Shown: one piece after another, positions 35,766 through 44,989 of the stretch
How the letters are laid out: each line of letters starts with the position of its first letter
How positions within the stretch are numbered: the stretch's first letter is position 1
Program-made: the position numbers and the translations under genes
The notes under the pieces: generated by a model
Database searches by the model: none
What the model saw: only the letters and a program-made list of their open reading frames with translations
What the model was told of the DNA's origin: nothing
NCBI GenBank assembly: GCA_033762255.1
Contig: JANRLT010000028.1
Span: 1 to 64,000, forward strand
Reading direction: 5' to 3'
Origin: Pirellulales bacterium
Lineage (GTDB): Bacteria > Planctomycetota > Planctomycetia > Pirellulales > JALHPA01
DNA length: 64,000 nt

Positions 35766-37229
35766 ATGACATCGCTCGCCATCGTCGATCATCCAAAGAA
35801 AGCCGCCGCGTTTGTGGCGGATATCGATCGCGCGCATTGGCATGACCAATCACTTTGGTACGTGCGGATCAAGCGCGACAAGCAAGCCGCTTCGCTGCCG
35901 GAATGGGAACTGCTGCGCGAAACGGCATCGCAAATCAAAGCCAATGTCGTGGCGAATCTGGCCGATTATTTAGAGCAATTCGCCAACGAAGCGACCAAGC
36001 TGGGGGCCGTGGTCCATTGGGCCCGCGACGCGGCCGAGCATAACGCCATCGTGCTAAATATCTTGCAAAGCCGCGGCGCTCAAAAAATCGTTAAATCCAA
36101 ATCGATGTTGACCGAGGAATGCCACCTCAATCCCTACCTCGAACGACACGGCATCGAGGTAATCGACACCGACCTGGGAGAGCGGATTGTCCAACTAGCC
36201 AAGGAGCCTCCCAGCCATATCGTGCTCCCCTGTATTCATTATAAAAAGGAAGAAATCGGCGAACTCTTTCACGAGCATCTGGGAACAGACAAAGGGGCCA
36301 AAGACCCCAAATACCTGGCGGAAGCGGCCCGCCAGCATCTGCGGGAAAAATTTTGCGGCGCGGACGCGGGCATCACCGGCGTAAACTTTGCCATAGCCGA
36401 GACCGGCGGCTTTGTCGTCTGCACCAACGAGGGAAACGCCGATCTGGGCGTCTCCCTGCCAAAACTGCATATCGCCTGCCTGGGGATCGAAAAACTGCTC
36501 CCCCGCGCGGCGGATTTAGGCGTGTTTTTGCGATTGTTGGCCCGGTCCGCGACCGGCCAGCCGATCACCACCTACAGCTCGCATTTTCATGGCCCCCTGC
36601 CGGGGGGGGAACTGCACATTGTCCTGGTGGACAACGGGAGGACGGATATCGCGGCCAATCCCGATTTTCGCCGCTCACTCAACTGTATCCGCTGTGGAGC
36701 GTGCATGAACACCTGCCCCATTTATCGACGCAGCGGGGGCCATAGTTACGAAGCCACCGTTCCGGGACCGATCGGCTCGATCCTGGCCCCGGCGCGCGAT
36801 TCGGCCAAGTACGCCACCTTGCCCCATGCTTGCAGTCTGTGCGGATCGTGTAGCGACGTCTGTCCGGTCAAGATCGACATTCACCAGCAGTTGCTTACCT
36901 GGCGAAAGGAAATTGCCGCGCGAAAGCAACTAAAATGGTCTAAACGGCTGGGGATGCAACTCACCGGCTGGGTGTTTCAGCATCCTTGGTTGTATTCCAC
37001 CCTGGGAAAAATGGCGCGGTGGACTTTGCCGTGGATGCCCCGGTTTATGCTCTATCATGGTCTTAACCCCTGGGGCAAGCAGCGTGAACTTCCCTCCGCG
37101 CCCCCCCAGAGCTTTCGCGAACTGTATGCCCAGCGGCAAAAACAGCAAGCAAACGGGGGTTCCGTAACACCCCAACCGTCTCCTCATTCCCCTCCCAGCG
37201 TTTATAGCGCGTCGTCTAAAGTAAATTGA
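35766..37229 (+). CDS. lutB: Lactate utilization iron-sulfur protein LutB
   Basis: Fe-S electron carrier and LUD-domain subunit of the lactate oxidation complex. It is 487 residues from the ATG at 35766; the frame is open earlier but that part overlaps lutA. An N-terminal LUD domain (KSKSMLTEECHLNPYLERHGIEVIDTDLGERIVQL) is followed by two ferredoxin motifs, CIRCGACMNTCPIY (about residue 308) and CSLCGSCSDVCPVKI (about 357), and the LutB-type C-terminal helices. The leader is a pyrimidine-rich tract (CTCCAAACTCCACTCCT, 35738-35754) rather than a Shine-Dalgarno sequence. The same 17 bases precede the ABC-F gene. Confidence 0.95.
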   Translation: MTSLAIVDHPKKAAAFVADIDRAHWHDQSLWYVRIKRDKQAASLPEWELLRETASQIKANVVANLADYLEQFANEATKLGAVVHWARDAAEHNAIVLNILQSRGAQKIVKSKSMLTEECHLNPYLERHGIEVIDTDLGERIVQLAKEPPSHIVLPCIHYKKEEIGELFHEHLGTDKGAKDPKYLAEAARQHLREKFCGADAGITGVNFAIAETGGFVVCTNEGNADLGVSLPKLHIACLGIEKLLPRAADLGVFLRLLARSATGQPITTYSSHFHGPLPGGELHIVLVDNGRTDIAANPDFRRSLNCIRCGACMNTCPIYRRSGGHSYEATVPGPIGSILAPARDSAKYATLPHACSLCGSCSDVCPVKIDIHQQLLTWRKEIAARKQLKWSKRLGMQLTGWVFQHPWLYSTLGKMARWTLPWMPRFMLYHGLNPWGKQRELPSAPPQSFRELYAQRQKQQANGGSVTPQPSPHSPPSVYSASSKVN

Positions 37230-37230
37230 C

Positions 37231-37848
37231 ATGGGCCTGCCGGATACGAATTCTGCTAAAAACGCCATCTTGGGGGCGATCCGGGCGATTAATATTCCTC
37301 CCGCGCCGTTGCCTCCGTTGCAGCGGTCGGAATGGATTACTTATCCCGATCCCGCGGCACAATTCGCCATCGTACTGGCCAGCATTGGCGGTACGTGCGA
37401 AACAGTGGCCGATACGGCGGAACTGAACGAGAAATTACGGCATTTACCCGCGTTCACAACCGCCCGGCAGATCGTCAATCTTGTGCCACATGTGAACTTG
37501 CCCGCCGAACACCTCTTAAAAGAACAGGAAATTGCCGATCCCCATCATCTGGTCGATGTGGATTTGGCGATCATGCCGGGGGAATTTGCCGTTGCCGAGA
37601 ACGGCGCCGTCTGGTGCGTCACCCGTCACTTGCGGCATCGAGTGTTGTACTTTATCACCCAGCATTTGGCGCTGGTTGTTCCGCGGGAACAAATCGTGCA
37701 TAACATGCATCAAGCGTACGAGCGGTTAGCATGGGGCCAGGCCGAATTTGGGCTATTTTTGGCCGGTCCGTCTAAGACCGCCGATATCGAGCAATCCCTT
37801 GTCATCGGGGCCCATGGCGCGCGATCATTGACGGTTTTTTTGGTTTGA
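37231..37848 (+). CDS. lutC: Lactate utilization protein LutC
   Basis: Third subunit of the LutABC lactate oxidation system, a 205-residue LUD (DUF162) protein. The gene starts 1 base after the lutB TGA, so translation is coupled. Family features are VDVDLAIMPGEFAVAENGAVWC, where the A-E-N-G-A/T turn is conserved, and LFLAGPSKTADIEQSLVIGAHGARSLTVFLV at the end. The length and order lutA-lutB-lutC match Bacillus subtilis and other bacteria. No LutR or L-lactate permease lies next to it, though the next gene is a SulP-family transporter. Confidence 0.94.
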   Translation: MGLPDTNSAKNAILGAIRAINIPPAPLPPLQRSEWITYPDPAAQFAIVLASIGGTCETVADTAELNEKLRHLPAFTTARQIVNLVPHVNLPAEHLLKEQEIADPHHLVDVDLAIMPGEFAVAENGAVWCVTRHLRHRVLYFITQHLALVVPREQIVHNMHQAYERLAWGQAEFGLFLAGPSKTADIEQSLVIGAHGARSLTVFLV

Positions 37849-37960
37849 GTCGGCGTTGCCTTTCAGCGAAAAGATTTTCGTGGCCATAGCGTTGAAGGCT
37901 GGCGAGTCCGCGACTTGGTTATTCTTAGGTTGTGAAAGATGCCAAATTCTGTTAATTATC

Positions 37961-37979
37961 ATCTACGGTAGATTTTTTT
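37961..37979 (+). terminator. Weak terminator-like hairpin after lutC
   Basis: ATCTA-CGG-TAGAT followed by seven T (37973-37979), 112 bases after the lutC stop codon and shortly before the SulP gene. The stem is only 5 bp, so it may be inefficient. Confidence 0.35.
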
Positions 37980-38011
37980 GACACTTTGCGGATATCGACG
38001 GACGTATTTCT

Positions 38012-39976
38012 ATGGCGGAATTGAACGTATCGGCTCAAAACTTGTGGCGGCAATTACGGGGTGATTTGCTGCCGTCGCTGGTCGTCTTTTTAGTTGCGCT
38101 CCCGCTCTGCATGGGGATTGCGATCGCCTCGGGCGCGCCGATTCAAGCGGGACTGATCACCGGCATCGTGGGGGGAATTGTGGTTGGTTCGCTGGCCGGA
38201 TCGCCGTTGCAAGTGAGCGGCCCCGCCGCGGGGCTGTCGGTGATCGTGCTCGAAATCATTCAAAAAAGCGGGCTAGAGCTGTTGGCCTTTGCAGTGTTGG
38301 CCGCGGGTCTGGTGCAGATTGTGGCGGGAGTCTTAGGCACCGGGCGATGGTTCCGCGCGGTTGCTCCGGCGGTGATCCAGGGAATGCTCTCCGGTATTGG
38401 TATTCTTATATTTGCCAGTCAATTCCATGTGATGATTGATGATACGCCCCCTGGCACGGGTCTGCAAAATTTGCTGGCCATTCCCCAGGCGGTGCTTAAG
38501 GGGTGGTCCCTTCCCTCTACCACGGGGGATCCGGCCCAATCCCGCTTGCAGGCGTCGATCTTGTCACAAGTCGCCAAACTGCGTGATGAGCAACAAACAC
38601 TGTTACGCCTGGTCGAAAAGCAAGTGCAGGACCGACTGGCGGCTCTGACATCTCCCTCTCATACCGCTGAAGATCCGGCCCGTCAAGCTGAGCAACTAGC
38701 CGAGTTGCGCGCACGACAAGAATCTCTGATCAAGCCGCTCGAGCAAATCCAAAATCTGGCCGCCGAACAAAAATTCATCCCCCAAACCGATAAAACCGAC
38801 TTTAATACACAACTTGCCGCCGCGCTGGCCGCCACCCATGAGTCCCAGGCGGCTCTGGCAGCGGCACAGCCCGTGCCGGAGGACCTCTTACGCACCCAAT
38901 ACGCCGCGCTGACCGCGCTGCGCGGCACCGCCGCATCCCTCAAGAACCACCCCTGGGCGGGAAAGATTGGCGTGCTCACCATTTTAATCATGTTGGGTTG
39001 GGGCCTATTAAAAAAGACACCGCTAGGGATCATCCCGGGGCAGTTGATTTCGGTGGTGGCGGCGGTGGCGGTGGCGTACATCTGGCAACTTCCCGTCCAG
39101 TATGTCACGATTCCTGAAAATATGTTGGCGGGAATTCGCTTGCCCGACTGGACGGGCTTTACGGAACTGGATGGCTATGAATTGATTCAGGCGACGATCA
39201 CCATTGCGATCGTGGCCAGCGCCGAGACGTTGCTTTGTGCCACCGCCGTCGACCAAATGCATACCGGCCCCCGGACAAACTATGACCGCGAACTGATGGC
39301 CCAGGGGGTGGGGAACACCATCTGCGGTCTGTTATCGGCCTTGCCCATGACGGGCGTGATTGTCCGCAGCGCGGCGAATGTGCAGGCGGGGGGTAAAACG
39401 CGCTTTTCGGCGATTTTGCATGGGGTTTGGATCTTGGTCTTTGTCGCTTTCCTGAGCAACGTGCTGCAATTGATTCCCACATCCGCGCTGGCCGCGATCT
39501 TGGTTTACACCGGTTATAAGCTGATGAACTTTAAGGTCGTTAAGGAACTGGCCAAATTTGGCTGGGGAGAAGTCGCGATTTATATTATCACGGTTCTCTT
39601 GGTCGTGTTTGTGGATTTGCTCACGGGAGTCTTGGTGGGGATGGGATTGTCCGCAACCAAACAACTTCTAAAATTCAATTCGTTTACACCCCAATATCGA
39701 CAGCTAGACGACCACACGGCGGAACTGGAATTGCACGGGGCGGCGACGTTTCTCAAGTTGCCCCAACTGGCGGCGATTTTGGAGAAAGTGCCGGGGAACA
39801 CAACCTTGCATGTCGATATTGATGGACTCTCAGAGATTGATCATGCTTGCTTTGAACTATTGATCAATTGGCATAAGCAGCATGTGGGGCAGGGGGGGCA
39901 CCTGGTGTTGGATTGGGACCGGCTGGCGGCGGACTTTGCCCCCCGCGCGCCAATCCCCAACGGCAACGCTAGCTAA
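38012..39976 (+). CDS. SulP-family anion transporter with a coiled-coil insert and STAS domain
   Basis: Membrane transporter of the SLC26/SulP family, probably for bicarbonate or sulfate, with a cytoplasmic STAS domain. The 654 residues start with about five membrane helices (LLPSLVVFLVALPLCMGIAIASGAP, the SulP signature QVSGPAAGLSVIV, and more). The core then breaks for about 150 residues (roughly 165-315) of Gln/Ala/Leu/Glu-rich sequence with heptad character (LRDEQQTLLRLVEKQVQDRL, AEQLAELRARQESL). The membrane part then resumes (IGVLTILIMLGWGLLKK) and includes ASAETLLCATAVDQM. A C-terminal STAS domain holds IDGLSEIDHACFELL. The insert is the notable feature. The lut operon upstream may be unrelated. 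Confidence 0.88.
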   Translation: MAELNVSAQNLWRQLRGDLLPSLVVFLVALPLCMGIAIASGAPIQAGLITGIVGGIVVGSLAGSPLQVSGPAAGLSVIVLEIIQKSGLELLAFAVLAAGLVQIVAGVLGTGRWFRAVAPAVIQGMLSGIGILIFASQFHVMIDDTPPGTGLQNLLAIPQAVLKGWSLPSTTGDPAQSRLQASILSQVAKLRDEQQTLLRLVEKQVQDRLAALTSPSHTAEDPARQAEQLAELRARQESLIKPLEQIQNLAAEQKFIPQTDKTDFNTQLAAALAATHESQAALAAAQPVPEDLLRTQYAALTALRGTAASLKNHPWAGKIGVLTILIMLGWGLLKKTPLGIIPGQLISVVAAVAVAYIWQLPVQYVTIPENMLAGIRLPDWTGFTELDGYELIQATITIAIVASAETLLCATAVDQMHTGPRTNYDRELMAQGVGNTICGLLSALPMTGVIVRSAANVQAGGKTRFSAILHGVWILVFVAFLSNVLQLIPTSALAAILVYTGYKLMNFKVVKELAKFGWGEVAIYIITVLLVVFVDLLTGVLVGMGLSATKQLLKFNSFTPQYRQLDDHTAELELHGAATFLKLPQLAAILEKVPGNTTLHVDIDGLSEIDHACFELLINWHKQHVGQGGHLVLDWDRLAADFAPRAPIPNGNAS

Positions 39977-40111
39977 GGAAGCACAAGAAGCTGCAAAGAC
40001 AGTTTTACTTTAAGAAGCAACAGCAGAGGCAAAAATAGATTTGCCGTAAGAACTTTAAGAATTGCATAAAGCCAAAAAGAAAAATTAATCCGCGTCTGCT
40101 ATAACAAGTGC

Positions 40112-42727
40112 ATGTCCGCAACGCCGACCACGCTTTTCCCTTTGCCGATTGACGACATCCTGCCGGATGTCCTGGCGGATTTACGGCGTGTCCCTAATCT
40201 GGCCCTGGCCGCTCCCCCCGGAGCCGGCAAGTCCACGCGCGTCCCGCCAGCTATTCTCCACCATGTGCTCAATGCAACTGATAAGCTGCTACTTCTGCAA
40301 CCACGGCGGTTGGCCGCGCGGGGTTTGGCCGATCGCATCGCCACAGAACAGCAATGGCGGCTGGGGGAGGAAGTTGGCTACCACGTGCGCTTTGAACGCC
40401 GCGCGCAACGCTCCACGCGGCTCATCGTGCAGACGGACGGAATGTTCCTGCGGTATCTGGCCGACAATCCCTGGCTAGAAGGGGTCGGCGCGGTGCTCTT
40501 GGACGAATTTCACGAGCGCAGCCTGAATATCGACCTGGCCTTAGCCCTGTGCCGCCGCGTCCAAGCCGAGTATCGCCCCGACCTGCGGATTGTGGTCATG
40601 TCGGCCACGTTGGATGTCGCGCCCGTGGCGGCGTTTTTGCCAAATTGCGCCATCCGCCAATCCGCGGGACGGACATTCCCCGTGGAAATTCATCACCAAC
40701 GTTTAGTCGATTCCCGCCAGTGGCAAACAGCGATTTGTGCCACGGTCCGAGATACCGCCGTCCGGACCCCTGGCCATGTGCTGGTGTTTTTGCCTGGGGT
40801 GGGGGAAATTCTAGCTTGCCAGCGCGAACTGCGAAGCTGGGCGGAAGCGGAGAATCGCCTGCTTTTGCCATTGTATGGCGACTTGCCGCTGGAACGACAA
40901 GCGACGGTTTTGGCTCCCGCCGACCGGCAAAAAATCATTCTTTCCACCAATGTGGCCGAAACCTCGCTCACGATCGATGGCGTCACCGCCGTTATTGACC
41001 GCGGCCTGGCGCGCGTGCTGCGGCAAAACCCCGCCAGCGGCATCAATCAACTTCAGCTCGAACGAATCAGCGCCGCCTCCGCCACCCAACGCGCTGGACG
41101 TGCCGGTCGAACCGGACCAGGGGTATGTATCCGCCTGTGGAGCGAATCCGAACAACGGGGGCTGGCCGAATTTGACACGCCGGAAATCGAGCGTGTGGAA
41201 CTGAGCGGGGCCGTACTGCAGGTCTTGGCCTGGGGAGAAAACGACGCCCAGGCTTTTCCGTGGTTTAGCCCCCCACCCGCGGCCAAAATAGAGCAAGCGT
41301 TGCAACTCTTACGGGCTTTGGGCGCTCTCGAGATGGGGCAACGGCTGACGCCGCTGGGCTGGCAAATGTCACGTTTGCCGCTGCAACCCCGTCTGGCGCG
41401 ATTGCTCCTGGCCGGGAAAGAATGGGGAATGAATCAACCCGCGGCATTATTGGCGGCATTGTTGGCCGAGCGAGATCCCTTTGCCATGAACAGTGGCCGT
41501 CCGGGAGAAACAACTGGGCAGTCCAACATCCGACCACTCCGCCAGCCCGCGCGTAGTGGCCATGTTTCCCGCTCGGATGTGTTGGACCGGTATGAGGAAC
41601 TGCGGGCTTGGGCACAACGTCAATCCGGCGGCGATTTTTGGCAAGGACAAATCAACCCCCAAGCGGCAAAAGCAATCATTCGCGCCAGCGAGCAATTACA
41701 ACGGCAACTAGACGATCTAGCGGAAATCGACACGCCCACGGGCGCACCCGTCACGGATGAGGAAGAAGCGCTGTTGCGGCTAATTTTGACGGCGTTTCCC
41801 GACCGTGTCGCCCGGCGGCGCGGACCCCGCGACAGCCGCGCGCTTTTAGTTGGCGGGCGGGGAGTCAAATTACTTTCCAGCAGCGCGGTGCAAGATGCGG
41901 AGCTCTTTGTCTGCGTGGATATGCAAGAGACCGGCGGCAGCGAAGCGCTCGTGCGGCAAGCTTCGGCCATCGAAGAATCGTGGTTGGATAATTCTCTTTT
42001 GAGCGAGTCAACAATTCTCTCCTTTGATGCCACCCGCGAACGAGTGATCGCGCTGCGGGAACGCCGCTACCTGGACCTGCCGCTTGCCGCCGCCCCGACT
42101 AGCATTCCAGAGGAATTGCGCCCTGCCGCGTCCGAGTTATTAGCAGCACAGGCCCGACTAGATCCCCGCCAAGTCCTGGCCGCCACGGAAAATCTGACGA
42201 CGTTTGAACTGCGATTGGCAACCTTGCGCCGGGCCATGCCGGAACTGAATTTACCCGCGATCGACGACTCTTTTTGGCAAATTCTGCTGCCGGAACTATG
42301 CATGGGCCTGAGCAGCTTTGCGGAATTGCGCCAATTGCCCCTCTTGGACCGTTTACGCCAGCACTTGGGTTATGATAAATGCGTGCTGCTTGACCGCGAA
42401 GCCCCGGAAAAACTGACGGTCCCCTCCGGCAGCCGAATAACACTGGAATATTCCGCCGAACAACCCCCGATTTTAGCAGTGCGCATTCAGGAACTGTTTG
42501 GCCTGCGGGAAACTCCCCGCATCGCCGGTGGGCGGTTGCCGGTGCTGTTGCATCTGTTAGGGCCAAACTTTCGCCCCCAGCAGGTGACGGGCGATCTGGC
42601 CAGCTTTTGGAAAAACACGTATCCCGAAGTCAAAAAAGAGCTTAAGCGGCGTTATCCCAAACATTCCTGGCCCGATGATCCGCTGACGGCGACGCCAGAA
42701 CGCAAGGGTGGTGGTCGGGGGTGGTAG
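40112..42727 (+). CDS. hrpB: ATP-dependent helicase HrpB
   Basis: DEAH-box helicase of the HrpB type, 871 residues, usual for the family. Motifs in order: Walker A AAPPGAGKSTRVP (about residue 35), the QPRRLAARGLADRI motif Ia, motif II LLDEFHERSLNIDLAL, motif III VVMSATLD, and the second RecA domain with ILSTNVAETSLTIDGVTAVID and QRAGRAGRTGPGVCIRLW. A helicase-associated (HA2) region and the HrpB C-terminal domain ending near RRYPKHSWPDDPLTA follow. The cellular role is unclear in most bacteria. The ATG at 40112 is the first in frame. It ends at a repeat cluster. Confidence 0.95.
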   Translation: MSATPTTLFPLPIDDILPDVLADLRRVPNLALAAPPGAGKSTRVPPAILHHVLNATDKLLLLQPRRLAARGLADRIATEQQWRLGEEVGYHVRFERRAQRSTRLIVQTDGMFLRYLADNPWLEGVGAVLLDEFHERSLNIDLALALCRRVQAEYRPDLRIVVMSATLDVAPVAAFLPNCAIRQSAGRTFPVEIHHQRLVDSRQWQTAICATVRDTAVRTPGHVLVFLPGVGEILACQRELRSWAEAENRLLLPLYGDLPLERQATVLAPADRQKIILSTNVAETSLTIDGVTAVIDRGLARVLRQNPASGINQLQLERISAASATQRAGRAGRTGPGVCIRLWSESEQRGLAEFDTPEIERVELSGAVLQVLAWGENDAQAFPWFSPPPAAKIEQALQLLRALGALEMGQRLTPLGWQMSRLPLQPRLARLLLAGKEWGMNQPAALLAALLAERDPFAMNSGRPGETTGQSNIRPLRQPARSGHVSRSDVLDRYEELRAWAQRQSGGDFWQGQINPQAAKAIIRASEQLQRQLDDLAEIDTPTGAPVTDEEEALLRLILTAFPDRVARRRGPRDSRALLVGGRGVKLLSSSAVQDAELFVCVDMQETGGSEALVRQASAIEESWLDNSLLSESTILSFDATRERVIALRERRYLDLPLAAAPTSIPEELRPAASELLAAQARLDPRQVLAATENLTTFELRLATLRRAMPELNLPAIDDSFWQILLPELCMGLSSFAELRQLPLLDRLRQHLGYDKCVLLDREAPEKLTVPSGSRITLEYSAEQPPILAVRIQELFGLRETPRIAGGRLPVLLHLLGPNFRPQQVTGDLASFWKNTYPEVKKELKRRYPKHSWPDDPLTATPERKGGGRGW

Positions 42728-42743
42728 ACACCCCAGCCATCCT

Positions 42744-42799
42744 CGTCCGGCGGACGGGGACCTACACTACTTGTCCCGTCCGGCGGACGGGGACCTACT
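42744..42799. repeat. Two direct copies of CGTCCGGCGGACGGGGACCTAC
   Basis: A 22-base unit containing the palindrome CGTCCG-GCGGACG is repeated at 42744-42765 and 42778-42799, 16 bases after the hrpB stop codon. The GGGGACCTAC end recalls the GGCAGGACCTAC units at 26962-27008. Confidence 0.7.
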
Positions 42800-42911
42800 A
42801 CTCCAGCAACATTATCTAAACCATTTTACATAAACACTTTAAGCCTGCCTTTTCGCAACTCTTGCCGAACGGTAGGATGATAAAAACATCCCCCACAACT
42901 TGGATTTGCCT

Positions 42912-43655
42912 ATGACACCCGTGGATGCACCGCTCGATTGCCTGGCCGTGGGGGCGCACCCCGACGATGTGGAGATTGCCTGCGGCGGCACGCTGGCCAA
43001 ACTAGCCCTACAAGGGTACCGCGTGGGCATCGTCGATTTGACCGATGGCGAGCCGACACCGCACTCGCCGGGGCCGGATGCCCGTCTGGCGGAGGCCAAA
43101 ATTGCCGCCGAGACCCTAGGCGTGCAGGTGCGGATCCAACTCAACCTGCCTAATCGTCGGTTATTCGACTGCTTTGAGGCGCGGGTGGCATTGGCCAAGA
43201 TTTTTCGCCGTTATCAACCCCGGCTGGTCCTAGGGATGTTTGACAAGACGCCGCTCGCCTCCCCCGACCATTATCAGGCGGTGCAAATCACCGACGCGGC
43301 GATTTTTTATTCGCGGCTGTCCAAATGGGATGAGGCATTTGACGGCCTGCCGGTCTTTCACGTCCCGGCGTACATGTATTATTCCCTGACCTTTGGCACG
43401 GTCCCGTTAGTCGGCGCGGGGGGGCAAATTGTCGTGGATATTGCCGACACCCTGGATACCAAACTGCGGGCCATCCAGTGCTATCAGACGCAGTTTTCGC
43501 ACAAGCCGGGAATTATCGAACGGGTCCGGGCCCATGCCGTGCAGCAAGGACACACCGCGGGCGTACCCGCCGGAGAATTACTGCTCTGCCCGCGAATGCT
43601 GGCGACCAATGACCTGATGGGACTGCTGTTTGGCGGGAGCAAGGGGGAGGGGTAA
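42912..43655 (+). CDS. PIG-L/LmbE deacetylase (BshB1-like)
   Basis: Zinc-dependent N-deacetylase of about 247 residues from the ATG at 42912; the frame is open a few codons upstream. The zinc motif is VGAHPDDVEIACGGTLAKL (about residue 14) and the second histidine lies in SPDHYQAVQITDAA, where most homologues have H-P-D-H. The closest named group I can suggest is BshB1, which deacetylates GlcNAc-malate in bacillithiol synthesis, because of the overall layout and GDGEPT-like strand (VDLTDGEPT). Neither bshA nor bshC is adjacent, so the substrate is open. The last codons and TAA lie in a G-rich repeat. Confidence 0.82.
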   Translation: MTPVDAPLDCLAVGAHPDDVEIACGGTLAKLALQGYRVGIVDLTDGEPTPHSPGPDARLAEAKIAAETLGVQVRIQLNLPNRRLFDCFEARVALAKIFRRYQPRLVLGMFDKTPLASPDHYQAVQITDAAIFYSRLSKWDEAFDGLPVFHVPAYMYYSLTFGTVPLVGAGGQIVVDIADTLDTKLRAIQCYQTQFSHKPGIIERVRAHAVQQGHTAGVPAGELLLCPRMLATNDLMGLLFGGSKGEG

Positions 43656-43735
43656 GGGGTTAGGGGAGAGGGGTTAGGGGGAAGGAGAGTGGGGAACGAG
43701 TGTAGGAATAACAAAGCCGCCGATGGTATCGGCGG
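43641..43735. repeat. G4-run tract and GCCGAT palindrome after the deacetylase
   Basis: 43641-43681 reads AAGGGGGAGGGGTAAGGGG then TTAGGGGAGAGGGGTTAGGGGG: at least six runs of four or more G separated by 2-3 bases, overlapping the gene's stop codon. At 43711-43735 follows ACAAAGCCGCCGATGGTAT then CGGCGG, a copy of the palindrome seen at 9173 and 17580, in the opposite orientation. Confidence 0.8.
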
Positions 43736-43832
43736 TCTAGGATGCGGGATGCGGTAATTTTGGTTAGCCGCAACGTTCAGCGGAACGTGGTCACAATTCG
43801 TAATTGTATTTCGTAATTTTGCCATTCACCCT

Positions 43833-44834
43833 ATGAAAAATCCCTGGCGGCGTTTGCGAAACGGAGCGATTGCCCTGGCAGTCTTGCTATTTTTCGCCAC
43901 CGTCGGATACAAATTGCTCCGCCCCGACGACAGCTGGCTCGACTGCCTGTACATGGTCGCGATCACCGCCGGGACAGTCGGTTATGGAGAACATAGCGAT
44001 GCCCCGGACGCCGAAAAATTATTTACTATCGTGGTCATACTTACCAGCGTGACCGCTGTCGCGTACATCTTTGGCAGCTTTGTCCAAATTGTGACCGCGG
44101 GGGAACTTCAACGGGCCTTGGGCCACATGCGCATGACGAGGGAACTCCAAAAACTCAACGGACATGTGATCATTTGCGGCGGTGGTCGCGTGGGGGAACT
44201 GCTTGCGGAAGAGCTAGCCCGGCATGATGACGATTTTGTCGTTATTGACCGGGATCCCCAGCGGTTGCAAGAACTGCGCAGCCACAAATGTCTGACCGTC
44301 GCCGGGGACGCCACGTTGGAGGAAATCCTGCTACAGGCTGGCGTGCAACGGGCCAAAAGCCTGGTTTCCGCCCTGCCGCATGACGCGGAAAACGTGTTTA
44401 TCACGTTGACCGCACGCAATCTGAACCGCGACCTGCAAATTATCGCCCGCGCCGAACAGCCAACCACCTACAAAAAACTCTTGCAAGCCGGGGCCAATCG
44501 TGTGGTGATGCCAGCTACCATCGGCGCTCAGCGCATGGCGGCGATGATCTCGCGCCCTTCGACCGTCGAGTTTTTAGAGTTAGTCGCCGATCGCAGCGTC
44601 CTGGACGTGGAACTGGATGAATTTGTCATCTCACCCAATAGCCCGCTCGTGGGAAAAACGCTGGGAGAGTCCGGCACCCGCCGACAGTATGGCCTGCTCA
44701 TGGTTGCCGTCAAACGCAAAGTCGGCGCGCTCATCTTTAACCCGGACTCTGATTATGTATTTCAGCCGGAAGATGTCGCGATTGTCATGGGCCGGACGGA
44801 GGATATCCAAAAATTTCGCCAGGAATTGATTTAG
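43833..44834 (+). CDS. RCK-gated potassium channel
   Basis: Two-TM potassium channel with cytoplasmic regulatory domains, 333 residues. TM1 is GAIALAVLLFFATVGYKLL. The pore loop has the selectivity filter ITAGTVGYGEHSD, and TM2 is LFTIVVILTSVTAVAYIFGSFVQIV. The RCK/TrkA-N Rossmann domain begins GHVIICGGGRVGELLAEELARHDDDFVVID, a NAD-type loop ending in an acidic residue. A TrkA-C domain occupies the last 80 residues (DEFVISPNSPLVGKTLGE through EDVAIVMGRTEDIQKF). The layout matches MthK-like channels, whose gating ligand (Ca2+, nucleotide) cannot be told from the sequence. The gene stands alone, with the next gene after 155 bases. Confidence 0.92.
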   Translation: MKNPWRRLRNGAIALAVLLFFATVGYKLLRPDDSWLDCLYMVAITAGTVGYGEHSDAPDAEKLFTIVVILTSVTAVAYIFGSFVQIVTAGELQRALGHMRMTRELQKLNGHVIICGGGRVGELLAEELARHDDDFVVIDRDPQRLQELRSHKCLTVAGDATLEEILLQAGVQRAKSLVSALPHDAENVFITLTARNLNRDLQIIARAEQPTTYKKLLQAGANRVVMPATIGAQRMAAMISRPSTVEFLELVADRSVLDVELDEFVISPNSPLVGKTLGESGTRRQYGLLMVAVKRKVGALIFNPDSDYVFQPEDVAIVMGRTEDIQKFRQELI

Positions 44835-44989
44835 TCCCTCCAAAAATCGTTTCTTTGCCAATTGCGGGATTTTGCCGTCGTGGATTCTGCTACGCGCTGA
44901 TTTTCACGGCGATTTGAAATCCGGGCGGTTTTGATTCGTGGCCCCTATACGCTTGCAGGTTTCCAAGAAAGATAGAATTGAGTCAATCG

